Part shown: positions 31,571-44,055 of the stretch, piece by piece
Layout: the number at the start of each line of letters is the position of its first letter
Numbering within the stretch: the first letter of the stretch is position 1
NCBI RefSeq assembly: GCF_905404315.1
Contig: NC_066267.1
Span: 1,750,501-1,814,500 of the forward strand
Direction of reading: 5' to 3'
DNA from: Leptidea sinapis
Lineage: Eukaryota; Arthropoda; Insecta; Lepidoptera; Pieridae
Length of the DNA stretch: 64,000 bases
Made by a program: the position numbers and the translations under genes
Notes under the pieces: generated by a model
What the model saw: only the letters and a program-made list of their open reading frames with translations
Told to the model about the DNA's origin: nothing
Database searches by the model: none

Positions 31571-33079
31571 AAATTTTATTATATCTAGTTCCACATATAA
31601 AGAACACACTATAATTGTGTACAATCATGATCTGTTGCCTGTGTGTTTGTACTTATATCACCCAAAAACTATTGCATGAAATTTAATGCAGTTTACATCG
31701 ATGGTACCTTTTCTTGATTTGATTCTTCTTTCTTTTGATTGATTTATTCTCAATAACACGCAATCAAAGTCATAACCTAGTGTTATAATATATAAATGAT
31801 TAATTTAATTGGACGTCATTATGTTGACTTAAATATGTTGAAATCTTTGTTCGTCTGTGGTATTAAGAACTAGACTTCGTTAACTTAATATCTTAATTAT
31901 AATTTAGATAAGAAATGCCAATGTAAAATGATTTTTTAATATTTTAAAACATTCATTCATTTATTTAGTGCACATATGCTGTTGTTCATTCGATAAATGG
32001 TCAATTTAATAATTAAGAATTCGATCGCAGCCCACCCCTTGGAAATTATTTTTATTAAATTATATTTGTTCGCGGCGGCCATCTTGGATTAAAACTAAAT
32101 ACCGCATTAAATTGCCAATTTGTAAAGTATTAAAATGGATATAGTATGTTATCCATAAGAGTTAGACAAACACCATCCCGGACTTTTCTGTAGAACTATA
32201 TCAGATACACAATTCCACCACACATTATTTTATTATGACTCAATGGGCTTAGACAGCGTTTTTGTTGAATGCTCCCTGATGCCAATTTTTTTCCGACACC
32301 TCCAAAAATTATCGTTATTGTATACAAAAATTTAGGCAAAAACTCAAAAATTTTTATAATTCAACCTTCCCCGAGAATCGCGCTATCCATTGGTGAAAAC
32401 AGCATGAAAATCGGTGCAGTAGTTTTTATGTAGTAGACGCGGCTATATGTAGTGATATTTGCCTATTATGTTTGTCCGTTTGTTAACTTCTATCTAACAT
32501 TTTAAAAGTAATACGTCTCGAGGATATAATTTAATTCTCAGCACAGTAACACGTTTCCTAGTTAGTAGCCTCAATACTCTTCCTTAACTTTTGAGTTGAG
32601 GGTAGGTGCGGTAAGGCAAACAGGGGGCACAATAGATCCTATGAGTTAAGTGCATTTTAACCCCCAAATCATAATAATAATAATCTAACATTTGTAGAAA
32701 GAAGCACATGACCATTGCCATGTCGTCATCACAACACTGGGACAGTTGTCACGCTATTTAATGATATCGTCACCTTATTGTGAAGTAATATAATGTGTGG
32801 ACGCATCTTCACATTGTTTAACAGTTTGTGCGCATGTGTGTGTGTACGTGAAATACGATATATGTGAAAACGTGGAATTTATTAGCATAATATAACAGCT
32901 ATTATTGTAAAATATTTCCTTGTATTTCATATGTATATATAACTATAAAACAGTGATTACCGGAGTCTCTGTTTGTTTATACAATTTTTTATTCTTTTAA
33001 ACATGTTTACTGTGGGTTCCCAGTATTTCGATTATGTTATCATCCAGAACAAGTTTCCACTAAATAGGTACCTGCTAAG
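31571..33079. other. Unrecognised DNA with a possible old transposon
   Basis: The segment 32330-32450 (GCGCTATCCATTGGTGAAAA, GAAAATCGGTGCAGTAGTTT) resembles interiors of Helitron-like repeats seen in insects. The rest was not recognised. Confidence 0.3.
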
Positions 33080-33361
33080 CGTGGGAAGCTCCTTTGCACA
33101 GGAAGCCGGCTAGTTTATGGGTCCACATCGGTGCCTATTTCTGCCGTGAAGCAATAATGTGTAAACATTACTGTGTTGCGGTCTGAAGGGCTCCACAGCT
33201 AGTGAAATTACTGGGCAAATGAGACTTAACATCTTATGTCTCAAGGCGTCGAGCGCAATTGTAGTGTCGCTCAGAATTTTTGGGTTTTTCAAGAATCCTG
33301 AGCGGCACTATATTGAAATGGGTAGTGGCTATCAATTACCATCAGCGTTTCATAAAAAAAC
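33080..33361 (+). mobile_element. Fam-S copy 4
   Basis: It starts GTGGGAAGCTCCTTTGCAC. The 3' part lacks the CTGCTCGTCTCGTCCC segment but keeps CATAAAAAAA. Confidence 0.8.
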
Positions 33362-33764
33362 GTTGTTCTACGTACTTGTGTGACCTCTTGTGTTCCGAAC
33401 GTGATGAGCTATGGGTGGACAGACCCTATTTAAATTCAGTATCAGTATATTATTGTCCGATGCTGTGACTTCGCCCGCGCGGATTACATTTAATTGTATT
33501 TTTCATTTTTCACCGACGACTCAAATTTTTTGAAGGTGAATTATAGATAATATAAGTCTGTATTGGTGAAAGATTTCTTTAAAATCGCAAATACGACCAG
33601 AAATAATTTAAAATCATATCTTGTGTCTTGTTGCTGGATAAAGACTAATTTATAAATATACGTCAAAAGTATATCAATACTAGATCTACTAAGTAACGGT
33701 GAAACTAGTGACAAATAATAATATAATATAATATAATATTGACCCACTTATACAAAAATTATAT

Positions 33765-33952
33765 CGCCCCAAACTAGGCTAAGCCTGTTCTATGCGAGAC
33801 AACGATATATTTAATACAATTTACTTACTTAAACATACATATAAACATCCATGACTCAGAAACAAACAAATATATTCATCATATAAATGTTTGCACCTAC
33901 CGGGTTTCGAACCCGGGACCTCAAGCTTAGTAGGCAGGGTCACTAGCCATTC
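33765..33952 (-). mobile_element. tRNA-derived SINE, 5'-truncated
   Basis: The complement of the 9.65-kb SINE is visible: CACCTACCGGGTTTCGAACC, ACATCCATGACTCAG, CGCCCCAAACTAGGC. It ends within the A-box side at about 33952. Confidence 0.75.
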
Positions 33953-34219
33953 GTTGGTCGTTGGCTAAATTTTTGTATGTTTTTACGACAAAATGAAACT
34001 CTACGCGGATGTAATAGAGATGGTGCGACCGCGGTCGGATTGACGGAGCCTGATGCGTGACCGTGGGAGTCATGCTTAGAGACGACGGAATGTGGACAGA
34101 CACGAGCGAGACAGACTATGTGGGAGTAAGAAAGAACATTTCCGCTTTAGGGGAGCAAACTTGGTAGAGCCAAACTATAGCGCATAGCTTCGAGTGTATC
34201 AAATTATTGTTTATTTTTT

Positions 34220-34550
34220 GAAGTTATACTTCTTTAGGCGCGATATGAAAAAATTATGGGAGTGAAATATTAAGATGCACGCGCATCACTGTAACACAAA
34301 AGTAACAGGGTGAAGTTGGTTCCTACAATTTTCTGACGTTTGCGACATTCGTTAATTATTAGGACAGGCAAAGGTGAACCCTTTACTACTTACAGCCTAT
34401 ACAGCCGTATTCGTTATTTAATAGTTAATTGTCAAAGCCATCTTTGCAAGATTTTTACAATATTGTTCTTTCTAAAAACGTAGAATATTACGAGGAATAA
34501 ATCATTTTAAGCATTTTTGCTTTGTTACGCCAAAGAAATATAACTTCTTG
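34220..34550 (+). mobile_element. MITE-E copy 2
   Basis: GAAGTTATACTTCTTTAGGC to CCAAAGAAATATAACTTC. It is collinear with 18485-18822 but lacks a segment of about 30 bp near 18620. Confidence 0.65.
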
Positions 34551-34944
34551 CGTGAATACATAAGTACACACGCACTTTTTTTTTGCAGCCCAATATATCA
34601 GTGTGTGCGTCATTTGATGGTGGGAATTTCAGAAGTACCTACAATACTTGTTTCAATTTGATTTTCAAAGTTAATTTTATTGCGTAAAATTACATAATTG
34701 TATATTTTTATCAATTTAATAAGCATCTTTACACAAACAATGAATTTAAGCTCTAAAGGTTGACGCATTCAATATACGATAATCCGTATTTATACAGTTA
34801 ATTATTTATTACTTTATATAAAATAATTTATATTATTTAAACACGATTCATATATTGGATGCAGATACCATACAAACTAATTTGTTATGTATATTACAGC
34901 CATTTTAAAATACCTTATTTGATTGAAACGAGTGGCCGTTGAGT

Positions 34945-35088
34945 TTCTTGTATATTCTTCTCACGAGCTCAACTTTTTACGAACATTATATGGCAAATTC
35001 AGTAATTTAAAATACATATTTGTAGTGACGATTTAAAAGCGCTTAGGTTAAGCCTAATTGAATAAAGTTTATTTGACTTGGACTTATT
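34945..35088 (+). mobile_element. Tail-K LINE 3' end
   Basis: AAAGCGCTTAGGTTAAGCCT then ATTGAATAAAGTTTATTTGA, as at 30.1 kb. Confidence 0.6.
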
Positions 35089-35159
35089 AAACTACAATTG
35101 AACGGCAAAATGGCCAGAAATGAAAGTGAATTTTAAGTGAGATAATAGTTGAGACCTAC

Positions 35160-35450
35160 TCATAGCGGATAGTTTAGATTTAAAAGAACGAAATCTTAAG
35201 TAAATTTACTAATATGCAAATATTGGGTTTGAGCAGGTTATCAACTGTAAAGTAGGTCCTGTAGATGAAGCCACAACCTGAGAGTTAAACAACAAGATTT
35301 ATCAACGATACGTCAATCAAACGGTTGTCTTAGTGGAAAGAGCGCTCACATGGAACGCGAGAGGTCGCGGTTTTGAGTCCCGGATCGTTCATAAATTTTG
35401 TCCCCGAATTTGATTTGTGTAATTAAATCCAGAAGTGATGGTAATCAGTT
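35160..35450 (+). repeat. Fam-T copy E
   Basis: The spacer GAAATCTTAAGTAAATTTAC...GAAGCCACAACCTGAGAG is followed by the tRNA-like part 35319-35390. The anticodon stem CTCAC/GCGAG holds ATGGAAC, with T at the position before the anticodon. The trailing flank is Fam-T. Confidence 0.65.
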
Positions 35451-35486
35451 TTAAAAATAATAAATTGTTTAGTTACTTCACAACAA

Positions 35487-35533
35487 GCACACACACGCAA
35501 TAACACAAACACACACACACACACACACACAAA
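35487..35533 (+). repeat. AC microsatellite
   Basis: An imperfect start, then a run of about a dozen AC units (about 35506-35530). Confidence 0.9.
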
Positions 35534-35764
35534 TCACCGGAATAACGAGTCAAACCTCATTGGAGTTTTTATTTAATTAACTCTTTAGTAGAATAAAAAA
35601 AAATATGTTGACCTTTGACCTTACAGCTGACATTCAGTTTCGGTTCACGACTAATATATATAAAGATATTGCGCTTTAGTACTTTGGTAATAAATAAAAC
35701 TAATTATTGATGTAGGTGATTAATAAACGGATTATATGATACATAGAGATAATTTTATTACATA

Positions 35765-36078
35765 CTAGCTGACCCGGCAAACGTTGTTTTGCCATACAAA
35801 TTATTTATTAAGAGTTAGACCGTTTCTTGGACATTGTAACATTGCTTTATTTTTCTAAAATATTTTTTTTCTAAGATAAACGTAGCCTTAGTTACTCCGT
35901 CAAAATCGGTACAGCCATTTCAGAGATTAGCCGGAACAAACAGACAGACTGACAAATAAAAATTGTAAAAAAATGTTATTTTGGTGTACTTACCGTATAT
36001 GTATTCTTATTATACATGTAGTAAAAAACGGTTATTTCAATATTACAAACAGACACTCCACTTTTTTATATGTATAGA
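35765..36078 (-). mobile_element. Helitron (type 2 variant)
   Basis: The plus strand begins CTAGCTGACCCGGCAAACGT after A. The interior GTCAAAATCGGTACAGCCAT is Helitron-like. It ends TTTTTATATGTATAGA, directly against the next element. Confidence 0.7.
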
Positions 36079-36411
36079 CTAGCTGACGTTGTGACGTTGT
36101 TCTGTGCATAATAAATAAAATACTGTTTTTTTATGAATTTATCAATATTACATAACGTCAAAAATTATTTTGTAAAATATGCTCCCTGTTTTTATAATAA
36201 AATTGTTTCACAGTAGAACTGTCAATCTGTGCGTCTATACAAAACAAATATTGGAAGTAAAAATAATCATAGGCCCCAAATCAAAATAAAAACTATCCTA
36301 TCTCTCAAGTTGGACTAAACTGCACTCCATGAAGTAATCCCCATTAAAATCCGTTCATTAGTTTAGGATTTCACTGGAAACAAATATCAGGACACTGGAT
36401 TTATTTAATAT
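36079..36411 (-). mobile_element. Helitron (type 2)
   Basis: Begins CTAGCTGACGTTGTGACG (end motif mutated). The interior ACTCCATGAAGTAATCCCCA and CCGTTCATTAGTTTAGG matches the copies at 20.9 and 29.1 kb. It is tandem with the preceding Helitron. Confidence 0.7.
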
Positions 36412-36743
36412 TATTACATATTTGATATAGCAACCAAAAAATATCTCAGAAAAACTTATTAAATTACGTAAATTAACCTTTTTAGACTTAAGTTGCTTAT
36501 ATTGCGTTATTGAGCCTATAAAGCGTGACTTACGAACCGTCAGACAGGTTATTTTTGAAGGGCTTCTTAGGGCCCTCTTTGCTCGCGCTTGAGTGCTTGT
36601 CAAACACTACATAAAATACTGTTTTATTACCATGACGCTACACGTTTTATTTTATGAAAATAAGGGACGAGACGAGCAGGACGGAAGAGGCGTAGATCGC
36701 ACAAAAATGTCTTGCCTGCGCATCATCCGAGACTGGACAGGAA

Positions 36744-37042
36744 CAGTGGGAGGCTCCTATGCACTGGATGCCGGCTAGATTATGGGCTGGTGCCCAAAAT
36801 AGGCGCCGTTATGGTTAACGGCGCCTATTTTGTTGTGAAGCAGTAATATGTAAGTATTACTGTGTTTCGGTCTGAAGGGCGCCGTAGCTAGTGAAATTAT
36901 TGGGCAAATGAGACTTAACATCTTATGTCTCAAGGTGACGTGCTCAGTTGTAGTGCCGTTCAGAATTTTTAGGGTTTTTCAAGAATCCTGAGCGGCACTG
37001 CATTGTAATGGGCAGGGAGTCTCTTATTTTTATGAAAAAAAA
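36744..37042 (+). mobile_element. Fam-S copy 5 with internal inverted duplication
   Basis: It starts CAGTGGGAGGCTCCTATGCA and ends TTTTTATGAAAAAAAA. A separate inverted scrap of the 3' end (GGGACGAGACGAGCAGGACG) lies upstream at 36646-36683. A 15-bp perfect hairpin at 36796-36831 replaces the normal GGTACCACAACGGCGCC. Confidence 0.8.
36796..36831. repeat. Perfect 15-bp hairpin, 6-base loop
   Basis: AAAATAGGCGCCGTT at 36796-36810 and its exact complement at 36817-36831. The right arm is normal Fam-S sequence; the left arm is absent from other copies. Confidence 0.9.
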
Positions 37043-38339
37043 TTGCGAGCGTGGCAGAACTATTTCACCTCGCGAAGAACAAAGTTGAATTTACAAAGCT
37101 GACTGCCAACCTTCGCTGGTCGGAGAAGAAAACTCTAGTATGTCTATGGCAGACTCCATTAAATTTAATGATAGAATCTTAGATTAGGTATTGGTCTCCC
37201 CTGCGCTCGCATCTAGATACCGCAGGCGTAGTCGCATAGTGCGGCAATTAATACGACCAAGTGGGCGTACTTGAGCCAACCTCTAACAATGTGTGACGTT
37301 GACGTGCCACATGTTCTGTTAAACTTTGCTAATAATTGAAACTAGAATGCCGAGCTGCGTAGTAAAACTTTGTTAAAAATAATACTACAAGAAATAGGAA
37401 AGATACTGGGATCACATATCATCAGTAAGTATTTTGTATTTTATCAATTTCAATGTTAAATAACACGAAGCGTATGTTACAAAAGTTAGAAAGATGCCAT
37501 TGAGTGTCAAGATGCGATGCACACAAGCATCTAATAGTTACCGTAATAAAAAAGCTATTGTTCTTAGGTAGTACGATATCTAGTTGGAGCGCAGCGTAGG
37601 CCAATCCTTAATCTAAAAATAGAATCTAGTGTCACAAATACCATACGAACAATACTGTATTACTTTATAAACTTGACGTTAGCACACAGCAGTGCTCGTC
37701 GCAAATAACTGAACCGTTTAATTATTCATTAGTTTCGCCATGAACGATATTCTTGTCGACATCTATCACGTGGTTATAATTATTATATTATCTATTAACA
37801 GTGGAAAAACGCTGCTTGCAAAAGTAGACGGACTTGAAAAATTTACATAGTCTAAAATTAAACTGCTTTCAGTTGTCTGTATGTCCGCGAACTCCTCCTA
37901 AACCTCGCAACAGATTTTGAAGAGTTTTTCACCATCTCTTAGATAACTTTTTACGAATCATATGTATAATTAAGTTGTGTTATTAAATTTAAAAAAAATT
38001 ATAAAATATGTGGGTCCCTTTAAGTAGGTACTTCAATCACTTAGTAGATGTTATTTTTGTTATTATTTTTAATTTATGTTCTATTATTAATTTATGTAGC
38101 ATATATGTGTTTTGTTTTGTCTGATACTAGAATATTATTATCTCAGTAAGTGAATTTTGTAATTCTTTTTGTGATAAATAAAGTTTCTGAATCCTGAAAA
38201 CTGAATTAAGAAATCCTAAAGAAGAATTAAAAAAAAATGATTACGAAGGCAGGAATCTTATCATTCCTGCCCGGGTGGTGTATACTATCATAATTTATGT
38301 ATTATATAAATATCATAATCTCTAAGGATATCTTATATC
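37043..38339. other. Unrecognised DNA
   Basis: A LINE-like terminus, AATAAAGTTTCTGAATCCTG, occurs near 38180. The rest, including the GC-richer 37060-37330, was not recognised. Confidence 0.35.
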
Positions 38340-38608
38340 TTTAAACGAGCAATTCTTGTATATATGTTTTCTGAAACTCGGAAACGGCGCCAACGATTTT
38401 AATAAAATTTAGTATACAGGTAGTTTCGGGGACAAAAATTCGTCCTAGCTAGGTTTCAATTTTAAAAAATGTAGTTTTATCCATGTTTTAATGAGAAACA
38501 GCTACAATAACATGAGAATATAAAGGTAAATTTAGCCACTATTTAAAAGATTTAAAAGAAAAGATAAGAAAATCCGAGCAAGGCTAGGCTCGTCCAGATA
38601 TTAATATA
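38340..38608 (+). mobile_element. Helitron-like repeat (type 3), plus copy
   Basis: Starts TTAAACGAGCAATTCTTGTA, with CCAACGATTTTAATAAAATT inside, and ends near AATCCGAGCAAGGCTAGGCT. An inverted partner lies at 39392-39640. Confidence 0.55.
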
Positions 38609-39391
38609 CTATGCATTATACAGAATCACTGAATGTGCATTTTTTATAAATTCGAAGAGCATAATTGCCATTTTTGAATCACCTAAGAATAATTCGGCAA
38701 AATATTATAATATGTAGATACCTACTCGAATATTATATAACACAGATGTAATCTTATCAGAGTTTCGTTTTTTTAAATCTTCTGGAACAATACAATCGCA
38801 AGGGGTCAAAGTCAGTCTTTGACCTGTGATATAATAATTAAGGGGTGCTGGAGATCAAATATATGATTTTAAAAGTTATTTATTAATTTTAAGAGTGAAT
38901 CTACAATCTTACGAAAAGTATAACAAATCTGTGAGATTTTAATATTTTTATGATTTCATGTTAAGTTTTATTGGTATATAACTCACGTGCAAAGACGTTT
39001 TAGATTTGTGTTTGTTGTATGAGAACAAAGAGGATGTAAATACTACGTAATAAGAGGCGGGATTGCCTCAATAAAAAATAAAATTTAGATTAGTATGAAA
39101 CGTGCAGTCTTTTGACATATTAAGCTTGAAAAAGTGGCAACGAAGTATAATCCGGCTAAGTTTGAAAGTGAATAGTTGCATAAAACGTAGTGGATTTCGG
39201 ACTAGCCGCTGGTCATTCCGGGTCACTTCGCTCTTTGATAGCGAAAGTATTATCTGTTATTAAAATCCAGGTTACAGCATTTTCGAGATAAACTTAATCT
39301 GTTTTAATTTCAAAAGAATATACGGAAGCGAGATTAATTGTTAATATCTGATTTTTAATAATGTACAAAACTTGAACAAAAATAACTAATA

Positions 39392-39640
39392 ATCTGGATT
39401 CGAACCGGGGTCGTCTGCTTTCCGGATCACCCAATGTCCCATCTGAGCTATTACAGTCTTGTTTACAGTGGCGAAATTTACCTTTGTTTTCTTATGTTAT
39501 TGATTGCTAGATCAATTTCTCGCCCCCGAAACTACCTGTATTTCATTAAAATCTTTTTCAATTTCAATTTCATTTAATTTATACTCGTATGTGTATACAA
39601 GAATTGCTCGTTTATATATAAGATATAATGGTCCAAGACT
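39392..39640 (-). mobile_element. Helitron-like repeat (type 3), minus copy with tRNA-like piece
   Basis: The plus strand ends ACAAGAATTGCTCGTTTATA, the complement of the start at 38.34 kb. At 39392-39455 the minus strand has AATAGCTCAGATGGGACATT and CCCCGGTTCGAATCCAG, an A-box/B-box pair without a convincing cloverleaf. Confidence 0.5.
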
Positions 39641-39881
39641 AATCAATAATCTTTAAAACATCAAACGCTTGCTGTTATTGAAAATTTATCATGTAACATG
39701 TTGATAATTAATGACACTAAATCACTTTAACAATTTGCCAGCATTTTGTACCTCTTAGCTACCCACTGTAAGCAAGCTACGGTCTGAGTTAAGTATCTCT
39801 ATTCTATAAAATTTGCCATTGAAATTTGTTTTTATAAAAGATCATTGATAACCATCACACCAACAGCGAAAATACGTAAAA

Positions 39882-40276
39882 TCCTTAGTAATATTATAAA
39901 TTTTAATGTAAGATTGTTTGTTACGCTTTTACGCCGAAACTACTGAACGGATTTTGATGAATTTTTTTACAGATATAGATTTGAGCTTGGAAAAAACATA
40001 GGCTAATAAATTTTATTGCAGAAAAATCTATAGTTCGCGCGGGATTTGTGAAAAACTGAAATTCACGTCGATGAGCTATAACTATATATATAAGCCAATA
40101 GTAGGTTTAGTTTACCATAACAATCTTCCTCGAAATAAGATTCATATAATATGTTGGGAACGGGAGCGAAAACGGGAACCCGGAACTGGATTAGGACATG
40201 AGATATTCTTCAAATCCAAACTTGCTTATTACTTTAAAACTTTATCTACGCGGACGAAGTCGCGGGCATCAGCTAT
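39882..40276 (+). mobile_element. Helitron (type 1)
   Basis: 5' TCCTTAGTAATATTATAAAT after A; 3' ACGCGGACGAAGTCGCGGGC then CAGCTAT. The 3' CTAG is mutated to CTAT. Confidence 0.75.
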
Positions 40277-40591
40277 TATTAAATATTATGATAGACGTAA
40301 TTAATCGGAAAGCAGTAGCGTTGAATTGGGTCTCAACAGATTTGTATATCGAATCTCATACACAATTGAAATAGGAACAGTTCGCATTCAACAAATGTTT
40401 TGATTAGCGCTAAAATTATTGTGTTTTGAATTTGGAAAACAAACAGAACCACGCAATATATCCAATCAATCCAAAACAATGTTCAAACGTCAAATAAAAC
40501 AACTACTTTATTGTTCTCAGTGACGTTTATGCGCAGCATTACTTAATCAGTGTTTTGTTCAATGATAAACAATCACCGTGTTGTATACTTA

Positions 40592-40898
40592 CGGCCGTTC
40601 CCAATATTCAGTCTATCTCCGGTTGTGGCCTACTTGAGATAAAAATCGTAACTGTCAATGACTTTTCTGTCCCAATAAACCTATCGACGGTAACTCACCT
40701 TATCCGTACGCTGTCTGTCAATAGGAGGACGTATAACTTACCAGCGAAAGAAGTTTATATGGAAATTCACGCGTCCCAATATAAGACGATAAGAATGACT
40801 TATCGGGTATATTGGGACAGCTTCAGATTATTGACAGCAAATTATGGCAGTAAAAGGTAGTAATTTATCTCTTATAGATAGTATATTGGGGATGGCCG
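40592..40898 (-). mobile_element. MITE-C copy with TTA target duplication
   Basis: Starts CGGCCGTTCCCAATATTC and ends ATATTGGGGATGGCCG. TTA lies at 40589-40591 and 40899-40901. 307 bp. Confidence 0.8.
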
Positions 40899-41489
40899 TT
40901 AAACGCATTTTGTTATTAACATCCACAGAATAGCTTACTACACAAAATAAATATAGAACTGGTATGTGCGATACATTTATGAGTTTTTCATGTCCATCCT
41001 TTTGCTATCTTAACCACAAATATATTTTGGCCAAATATGTAGACATTATAGTCCGAGCTTATATACTATGACAGCTGCACTAACCTCTTCTTTATACCAC
41101 TGGACTGGCGGCTGTCAAAGTGCTTTTGTGCCTGTTTGATATTCACCATTTAGGCGCTGTTGGTCACATAGCGAGAGTCTGTGGTACTAAATCTAGTGAT
41201 AACAACCTCAGCAAACATCGATAGATGGTGGAAAAGTATTTACAAACAAAAATTGTGTACTTTGTTACTTTGAATCTTGAAGTATAGATAAAACGAACGA
41301 AATTAATTCAAAATGCAAAAATACTTCAGAGTATTGTACGTTCCTTCGCAACCATTTGTATTTTAAGTCAGAATTAGTTCTCTAGACTCTCGCGAGTGGC
41401 GCTTCAAATATGCACTAAAAATTTGCTATCAAACATATAGAACAGACAGTCCAGTGGTATTTATACAGGTAAAAGTACAGGAAAAAAAT
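40899..41489. other. Unrecognised DNA
   Basis: No gene or window-wide repeat was identified. Confidence 0.35.
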
Positions 41490-41660
41490 AGACTTTAGAA
41501 TTGACCTCTATTTCGAGCAATTGACGCACACAGACACAAAGTGTCATACAAGTCGCGAGTGTAAGATGTAGCTTGTCACGAACACTAAACTAATATTGCT
41601 GGCCTGTTTTTATCGGTTGTCCAACAGCAAGAGACTCTATCTTCACATATAAATTATGTA
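41490..41660 (-). mobile_element. MITE-B copy, shortened
   Basis: The minus strand matches MITE-B (AACAGCAAGAGACTCTATCT, GCTTGTCACGAACACTAAAC, GACCTCTATTTCGAGCAATT). The distal end is missing. Confidence 0.7.
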
Positions 41661-42188
41661 AGTTAAAGCCAGAGGAATCGAAGAAAATCGCTTGAAGGTT
41701 TTGTGTGATTTTTTTAAGGACCTTGGACTTATGTATGAATGAAGCAGTACTAGGCTGGAATACTAATAACTATCAACACAGATAGACGTATTTATCACCG
41801 CGCTCCATCTAATGAACCGTATCGCGACATCCGGTCGTAAATCCACTTTAAAACTAGTTTATATAATGTTATATGTATCAATTTGGTTTGAATATTATCG
41901 CGGAAAATTAATTAACAGCAGATCTCAAATGATATCGGGATGTCATCAGGGATTGCCTGTTCAAGGCCACCCGACAGAAGTGAAACCTTTATCAGGCGAG
42001 GTTAATTATACGAAATAGAAATAGGTATGTTTTTGTCAAGAAGTAATAACATTTACAATATATACAAAAATATGATTTTACATGTTTCTCAATTATTCTG
42101 ATAAATATTGCACTAACTGATTCTAGACTTTACCTAAAGTTACATACCTGAGCGTAACAGCTCAGACTCATTCGATACCCGCAAAATA

Positions 42189-42959
42189 TATACTAATATT
42201 ATGTATGTGAGTGTAAATTTCCTTTTTACTCTTTCACGCCTAAACCACCGAACCGATTTTCATGAAATTTAGTACTACCTTTTATCCCGAATAAAAGGCT
42301 AGGCGGGGTTGAACTTGGAGGTGGAAATTTGTATGAAAGATCGTAATTATCGAAGATAACACCATGAAAATTTGTATTTAGGCACTTGATAAGAAATAAA
42401 TAAATATTTATTCTAGCGTTTTAAAATATTTCACCTGTGGGGGGTGAAAAAGGGGGATGAAAGTTCTATAGTTGGTAGCTTATAAAAATGTAATAACCAC
42501 AACAGTTTGTCGTGTATTATTTGCAAAGTGAAAGTAAAATATTAAAATAAAATGCTGCCCAAAGCACGGACGAGTAAAAAAAGAAGGACTCCGTGTCACC
42601 TTACATAACAGTGAGGCACCAAAACACCCCATGCACACACTTACATTAGTATAAGCCAATCAGCCGCCATTACGAGATTTGCTATCGTCTGTGACAGATC
42701 AGTTTGCGTCGCAATAAAATATTTTAAAAATACCATCGTGCATTGTGAAAAAATGTAAACACAATACTATAAAAGTATTTGTGGATATATGATTATTAAA
42801 GGTAGAGAAAATTGTGTAACTGGTATACCCCCTAACTGCACACACACTAGCGTAAAGGTGCTTCACTTGCTAATATCACGGCGCGGAGTCCTTCTTTTTT
42901 TATTAGTCCGTGGCCCAAAGTAACCATAGCACGTGGACGAAGTTGCGAGAAAAAGCTAG
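42189..42959 (+). mobile_element. Helitron (type 1) carrying an inserted DNA element
   Basis: The 5' end is eroded (TACTAATATTATGTATGTGA). The interior CTAAACCACCGAACCGATTT matches other copies, and the 3' end is GTGGACGAAGTTGCGAGAAA then AAGCTAG before T. It is interrupted at its GCCCAAAG site by the element at 42565-42912. Confidence 0.75.
42565..42912. mobile_element. 348-bp non-autonomous DNA transposon, 8-bp target duplication
   Basis: The inverted ends CACGGACGAGTAAAAAAAGA and CACGGACTAATAAAAAAAGA (complement of the right end) agree over about 28 of 31 bases. GCCCAAAG is duplicated exactly at 42557-42564 and 42913-42920. An 8-bp duplication fits hAT or P-type elements, with superfamily unresolved. 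It has no coding capacity. Confidence 0.88.
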
Positions 42960-43183
42960 TATAGTAATAATAGCGATAATGCGATACGTGTCCTTGCAAC
43001 TGATACAATGAAATCATACCCTTCATGCTTTAATTAAAAACGATTTCGCTAACCCTGAATAATGCAGCGCAAATTGAAATACACAATGTTTAAACAAATG
43101 TACTTTGATATATGCGTGTTTCAAATTAGCTGGGTTCTTATTACCTTCCAATTGTTCATTTGTTACAAATGATATAGATATAA

Positions 43184-43396
43184 CGGCCGTTTACAATAAC
43201 GTATCTCTAGTTATAATATATCCGATATTGCTGTCATTGTTTTATGTCAAGATCTTATCTATCCATAGTTATGTCAAATATAGTTATAGTCCAATGCTAT
43301 CTGTCGAAAGGTTATTGAAATGTAAGTTAAGCGTAAAAGGATAGATTTGTCTACCTCTAGTAAGTGAAACTAAGGATAGGTTATTGAAAATGGCCG
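43184..43396 (+). mobile_element. MITE-A copy
   Basis: CGGCCGTTTACAATAACG to TTATTGAAAATGGCCG, with TAA and TCA flanks. Confidence 0.75.
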
Positions 43397-43904
43397 TCAA
43401 AGTGTGATCTAAGTGCGGTATAAGGTCAAATTGAATGATTTTAATCATTTAATTTGTTTAATATATATGATAATTGATTTTCTTTTTTATTATTAGAAGA
43501 GAATATAACTTAGGGAAACTTAGGTTTCCGAAATCCAGTCGTGTGGGTACCCATATATGAGTTTAAACAAATGATTACTAGGTATTATAACTTTTGGAAT
43601 TAAAAACGCAATTATATTATATTAATATAAGAAAATTTACTTGAGATAACGCTCTTTCAAATATAGACAATTTGTTATTTTCAAATGAACGTGGGAGGCG
43701 TGATTTCCAGAATAGTTCAAAGCATTATAACGGGTTTTTTTGAAATTTTTTCTCTTCTCTGATAGCTTAATAATATCTTTTTTTCTTTCCTATTAATGTT
43801 GAACCCATTTTAACGGAACCATCTTAGCCTGTTTATTATATTTATTATTCATTCCTGATTGTTTGTGTAGACTTTAACATAAATATTTTAGAAAAAAAAT
43901 CACA

Positions 43905-44055
43905 AAGACAACCACGAACATAAGAAACACTGTATAATGCTTCCTATTACATTTTCTCCCACGTTAAATCTAATGAATCTTTTTTTATTGTCGTTTTTTC
44001 GTTTCATCGAATTTCAATTCACAACGATGCTTAAGAAGTTTTCACTTCAATAATA
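43905..44055 (+). repeat. Fam-H partial copy
   Basis: It shares the CACGTTAAATCTAATGAA, TCGTTTCATCGAATTTCAA and AGAAGTTTTCACTTCAA blocks with the other Fam-H copies. Confidence 0.5.

Noticed and set aside
36593..36778. 61-codon plus-strand frame (MLVKHYIKYC...)
   Set aside because: It bridges unrelated DNA and two Fam-S pieces; no coherent protein.
39392..39455. Possible tRNA on the minus strand
   Set aside because: A and B box-like strings exist, but the T and anticodon stems do not pair; it lies in a Helitron-like repeat.
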